A DNA stretch of 64,000 nucleotides from Acidimicrobiaceae bacterium (GTDB lineage Bacteria > Actinomycetota > Acidimicrobiia > Acidimicrobiales > Aldehydirespiratoraceae). The position numbers were made by a program, and so were the translations under genes. Below, piece by piece: positions 62,905 through 64,000 of this stretch. The stretch lies in NCBI GenBank assembly GCA_009845995.1, contig VXYK01000037.1, forward strand, positions 55,275 to 119,274. The letters are read 5' to 3'. The notes beneath the pieces were generated by a model. The model was not told where the DNA came from. It ran no database searches and saw only the letters and a program-made list of their open reading frames with translations. Within the stretch, counting starts at the first letter, position 1, and each line of letters begins with the position of its first letter.

Positions 62905-63687
62905 CTAGCGATTCCCGTCGATCAGCACGGGTGCGTGGTCGCTCGGGGGATCATCCTTGGGACCCTTGCGTTCATTTCGGTCAACCAAGGCCAACTCCGT
63001 CGTGTCGGCCACAGACCGCGAGGTCATCAACAAGTCGATGCGCATTCCCATCTTCTTGTGGAAGTTACCACCGCGATAGTCCCACCATGAGTAGAGGCGC
63101 TCATCTTGGTGGTGCTCGCGAAAAACGTCTACGAGACCCCACTCTTGGAGCGCCGCGATCCTTGCCCGCTCCGGCTCGCTGGTGTGGGTTTGCGTTACGA
63201 ACTGAGCCGGGTCATAGACATCTCGATCTTCGGGAGCGATATTGAAGTCACCGCAGACGACGATGTCGTCGCTGGGGACGCATTGACCGTCCAGATCACC
63301 TGCCAGTCGGTCGAGCCAGGCGAGCTTGTACTGGTAGTGGTCGTGGTCGAGCGCCCGGCCGTTGGGCACATAGCAAGAGGCGACCCGGACGCCACCGCAT
63401 GTCGCCCAAGCGATACGAGCATCAACGTCTGGTTGGTGACCGTCGCCGAAACCGGCGATCGGATCTTCTATTCCCATTCGGGAGAGGATCGCGACGCCGT
63501 TCCAGCGCCCCTCGCCGTGATGGAAACTGTCATAACCGAGCGCTTCAAAGGTCATTGCCGGAAACGCATCGTCCGCCAGCTTCGTCTCTTGCAGGCACAG
63601 GACATCTGGTTCGAACATCTCAAGCCAGCGTTCGACCCGCCCGAGTCGAGCTTTCAGCGAGTTCACGTTCCACGTGGCGATCCGCAC
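62905..63687 (-). CDS. xthA: Exodeoxyribonuclease III
   Basis: ExoIII/AP endonuclease for base-excision repair. The 260-residue product has the N-terminal MRIATWNVNSLKARLGRVE with metal-binding Asn, LCLQETKL (catalytic Glu), GDFNIAPEDRDVYDP, WWDYRGGNF, and the terminal SDHAPV motif with catalytic His. Length is standard. It lies upstream of the Kef-type gene on the same strand and divergent from kgd. Confidence 0.95.
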   Translation of the reverse strand: MRIATWNVNSLKARLGRVERWLEMFEPDVLCLQETKLADDAFPAMTFEALGYDSFHHGEGRWNGVAILSRMGIEDPIAGFGDGHQPDVDARIAWATCGGVRVASCYVPNGRALDHDHYQYKLAWLDRLAGDLDGQCVPSDDIVVCGDFNIAPEDRDVYDPAQFVTQTHTSEPERARIAALQEWGLVDVFREHHQDERLYSWWDYRGGNFHKKMGMRIDLLMTSRSVADTTELALVDRNERKGPKDDPPSDHAPVLIDGNR

Positions 63688-63811
63688 ATTCGGGATCCTA
63701 GTGCGCCGACACGTTCCTTTCGCCGGGCGTAGCCGGAGCCACGGAGCTTTGTAGCGTCGATAGGAGCAGAACCGGTTCGATGTCTTGCTGATACGCCAAC
63801 CTGCGCTCGCC

Positions 63812-63823
63812 TACAATAGCGGC
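63812..63823 (+). promoter_or_regulatory. Promoter -10 element placing kgd in a leaderless mRNA
   Basis: TACAAT at 63812-63817 is a near-consensus -10. The GTG start codon begins seven bases after it, at the expected +1, and no ribosome-binding site precedes it. No good -35 at 17 bases was identified. Confidence 0.55.
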
Positions 63824-64000
63824 GTGGCGACGACCGACGCTTCGGGCCAGCACGGCCCCAACGACTGGCTGATCGACGAAATGCGAGCGCGCTGGAACGC
63901 AGATCCGTCTTCGGTGGATCACGAATGGCGGGTCATATTCGACGATGAGAACGGAACCCAGACAGCCTCGACGCCACAAGCCAAGCCTCTCATAGACACC
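63824..64000 (+). CDS. kgd: 2-oxoglutarate decarboxylase/dehydrogenase E1, N-terminal fragment
   Basis: The 59 codons up to the window edge encode NDWLIDEMRARWNADPSSVD followed by HEWRVIFD. This is the conserved amino-terminal segment of the actinobacterial multifunctional 2-oxoglutarate decarboxylase/E1o (Kgd/OdhA). The acyltransferase and thiamine-diphosphate domains lie outside the window. GTG 63824 is the start, probably leaderless. The enzyme runs the oxoglutarate step of the TCA cycle and needs TPP, the vitamin imported by thiBPQ nearby. Confidence 0.85.
   Translation, partial: MATTDASGQHGPNDWLIDEMRARWNADPSSVDHEWRVIFDDENGTQTASTPQAKPLIDT

Overview
The window is GC-rich, gene-dense DNA from an actinobacterium. 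The gene order smc - mutM-like - rnc - acpP - plsX - rpmF - yceD - sepIVA-like - coaD - rsmD - recG - yloV matches the conserved mycobacterial/actinobacterial block. DUF222-HNH endonucleases, leaderless start sites, a UvrD2 with an HRDC domain and the N-terminus of a Kgd-type 2-oxoglutarate decarboxylase agree with this. The methylated-amine oxidation genes and overall flavour suggest a marine Acidimicrobiia-like lineage, but that is inference and not proved by the sequence.

Layout. 1-6.1 kb (minus strand): lysine/cell-wall and housekeeping genes: the 5' part of dapA, surf1, dapB, an inactive rhomboid-like membrane protein, pnp and rpsO. 6.2-8.3 kb: a DUF222-HNH endonuclease and a Phd/PIN toxin-antitoxin pair whose promoter is covered by palindromes. 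8.4-18.05 kb (minus strand): a complete type I-G (formerly I-U) CRISPR-Cas locus: csb1(cas7) - csb2(cas5-cas6) - cas3 - cas8-like - cas4-cas1 fusion - cas2 - a two-spacer array. The distal repeat of the array runs into a NYN-nuclease gene that has lost its start. 18.3-20.5 kb: a putative DNA-binding protein and an AAA/DUF4143 ATPase preceded by four 23-bp tandem repeats. 20.5-28.7 kb (minus strand): a methylated-amine module: ferredoxin reductase, small ferredoxin, non-pyrrolysine MttB-family protein and two dimethylglycine-dehydrogenase-like FAD/GcvT proteins. 28.7-31.2 kb: an APH-family phosphotransferase and two exported or membrane proteins of unknown role.

31.2-44.2 kb is the conserved housekeeping block: chromosome segregation, RNA processing, fatty-acid/phospholipid synthesis, ribosome, division, CoA, rRNA methylation and recombination. 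Within it the MutM homologue has lost its catalytic residues. 44.2-49.7 kb is an accessory segment: a 45-bp tandem repeat array, a cold-shock-like protein, an orphan DUF1156 DNA methylase, a decayed toxin-antitoxin pair with a frameshifted PIN gene, and a second DUF222-HNH gene. 49.9-54.4 kb: ATP-type PEP carboxykinase, a stand-alone AsnC ligand-binding domain, a CaiB/racemase-family enzyme and an alpha/beta hydrolase. 54.5-58.3 kb (plus strand): a TPP riboswitch driving a thiamine ABC transporter (thiBPQ). The window closes with a zincin metallopeptidase, uvrD2, a Kef-type antiporter with stress domains, xthA, and the start of kgd.

No tRNA or rRNA gene and no insertion sequence was recognised. 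No gap without a gene exceeds 300 bases. The largest are 18053-18342 (upstream of the cas operon), 49678-49918 (nothing recognised) and 48309-48519 (upstream of the second HNH gene).
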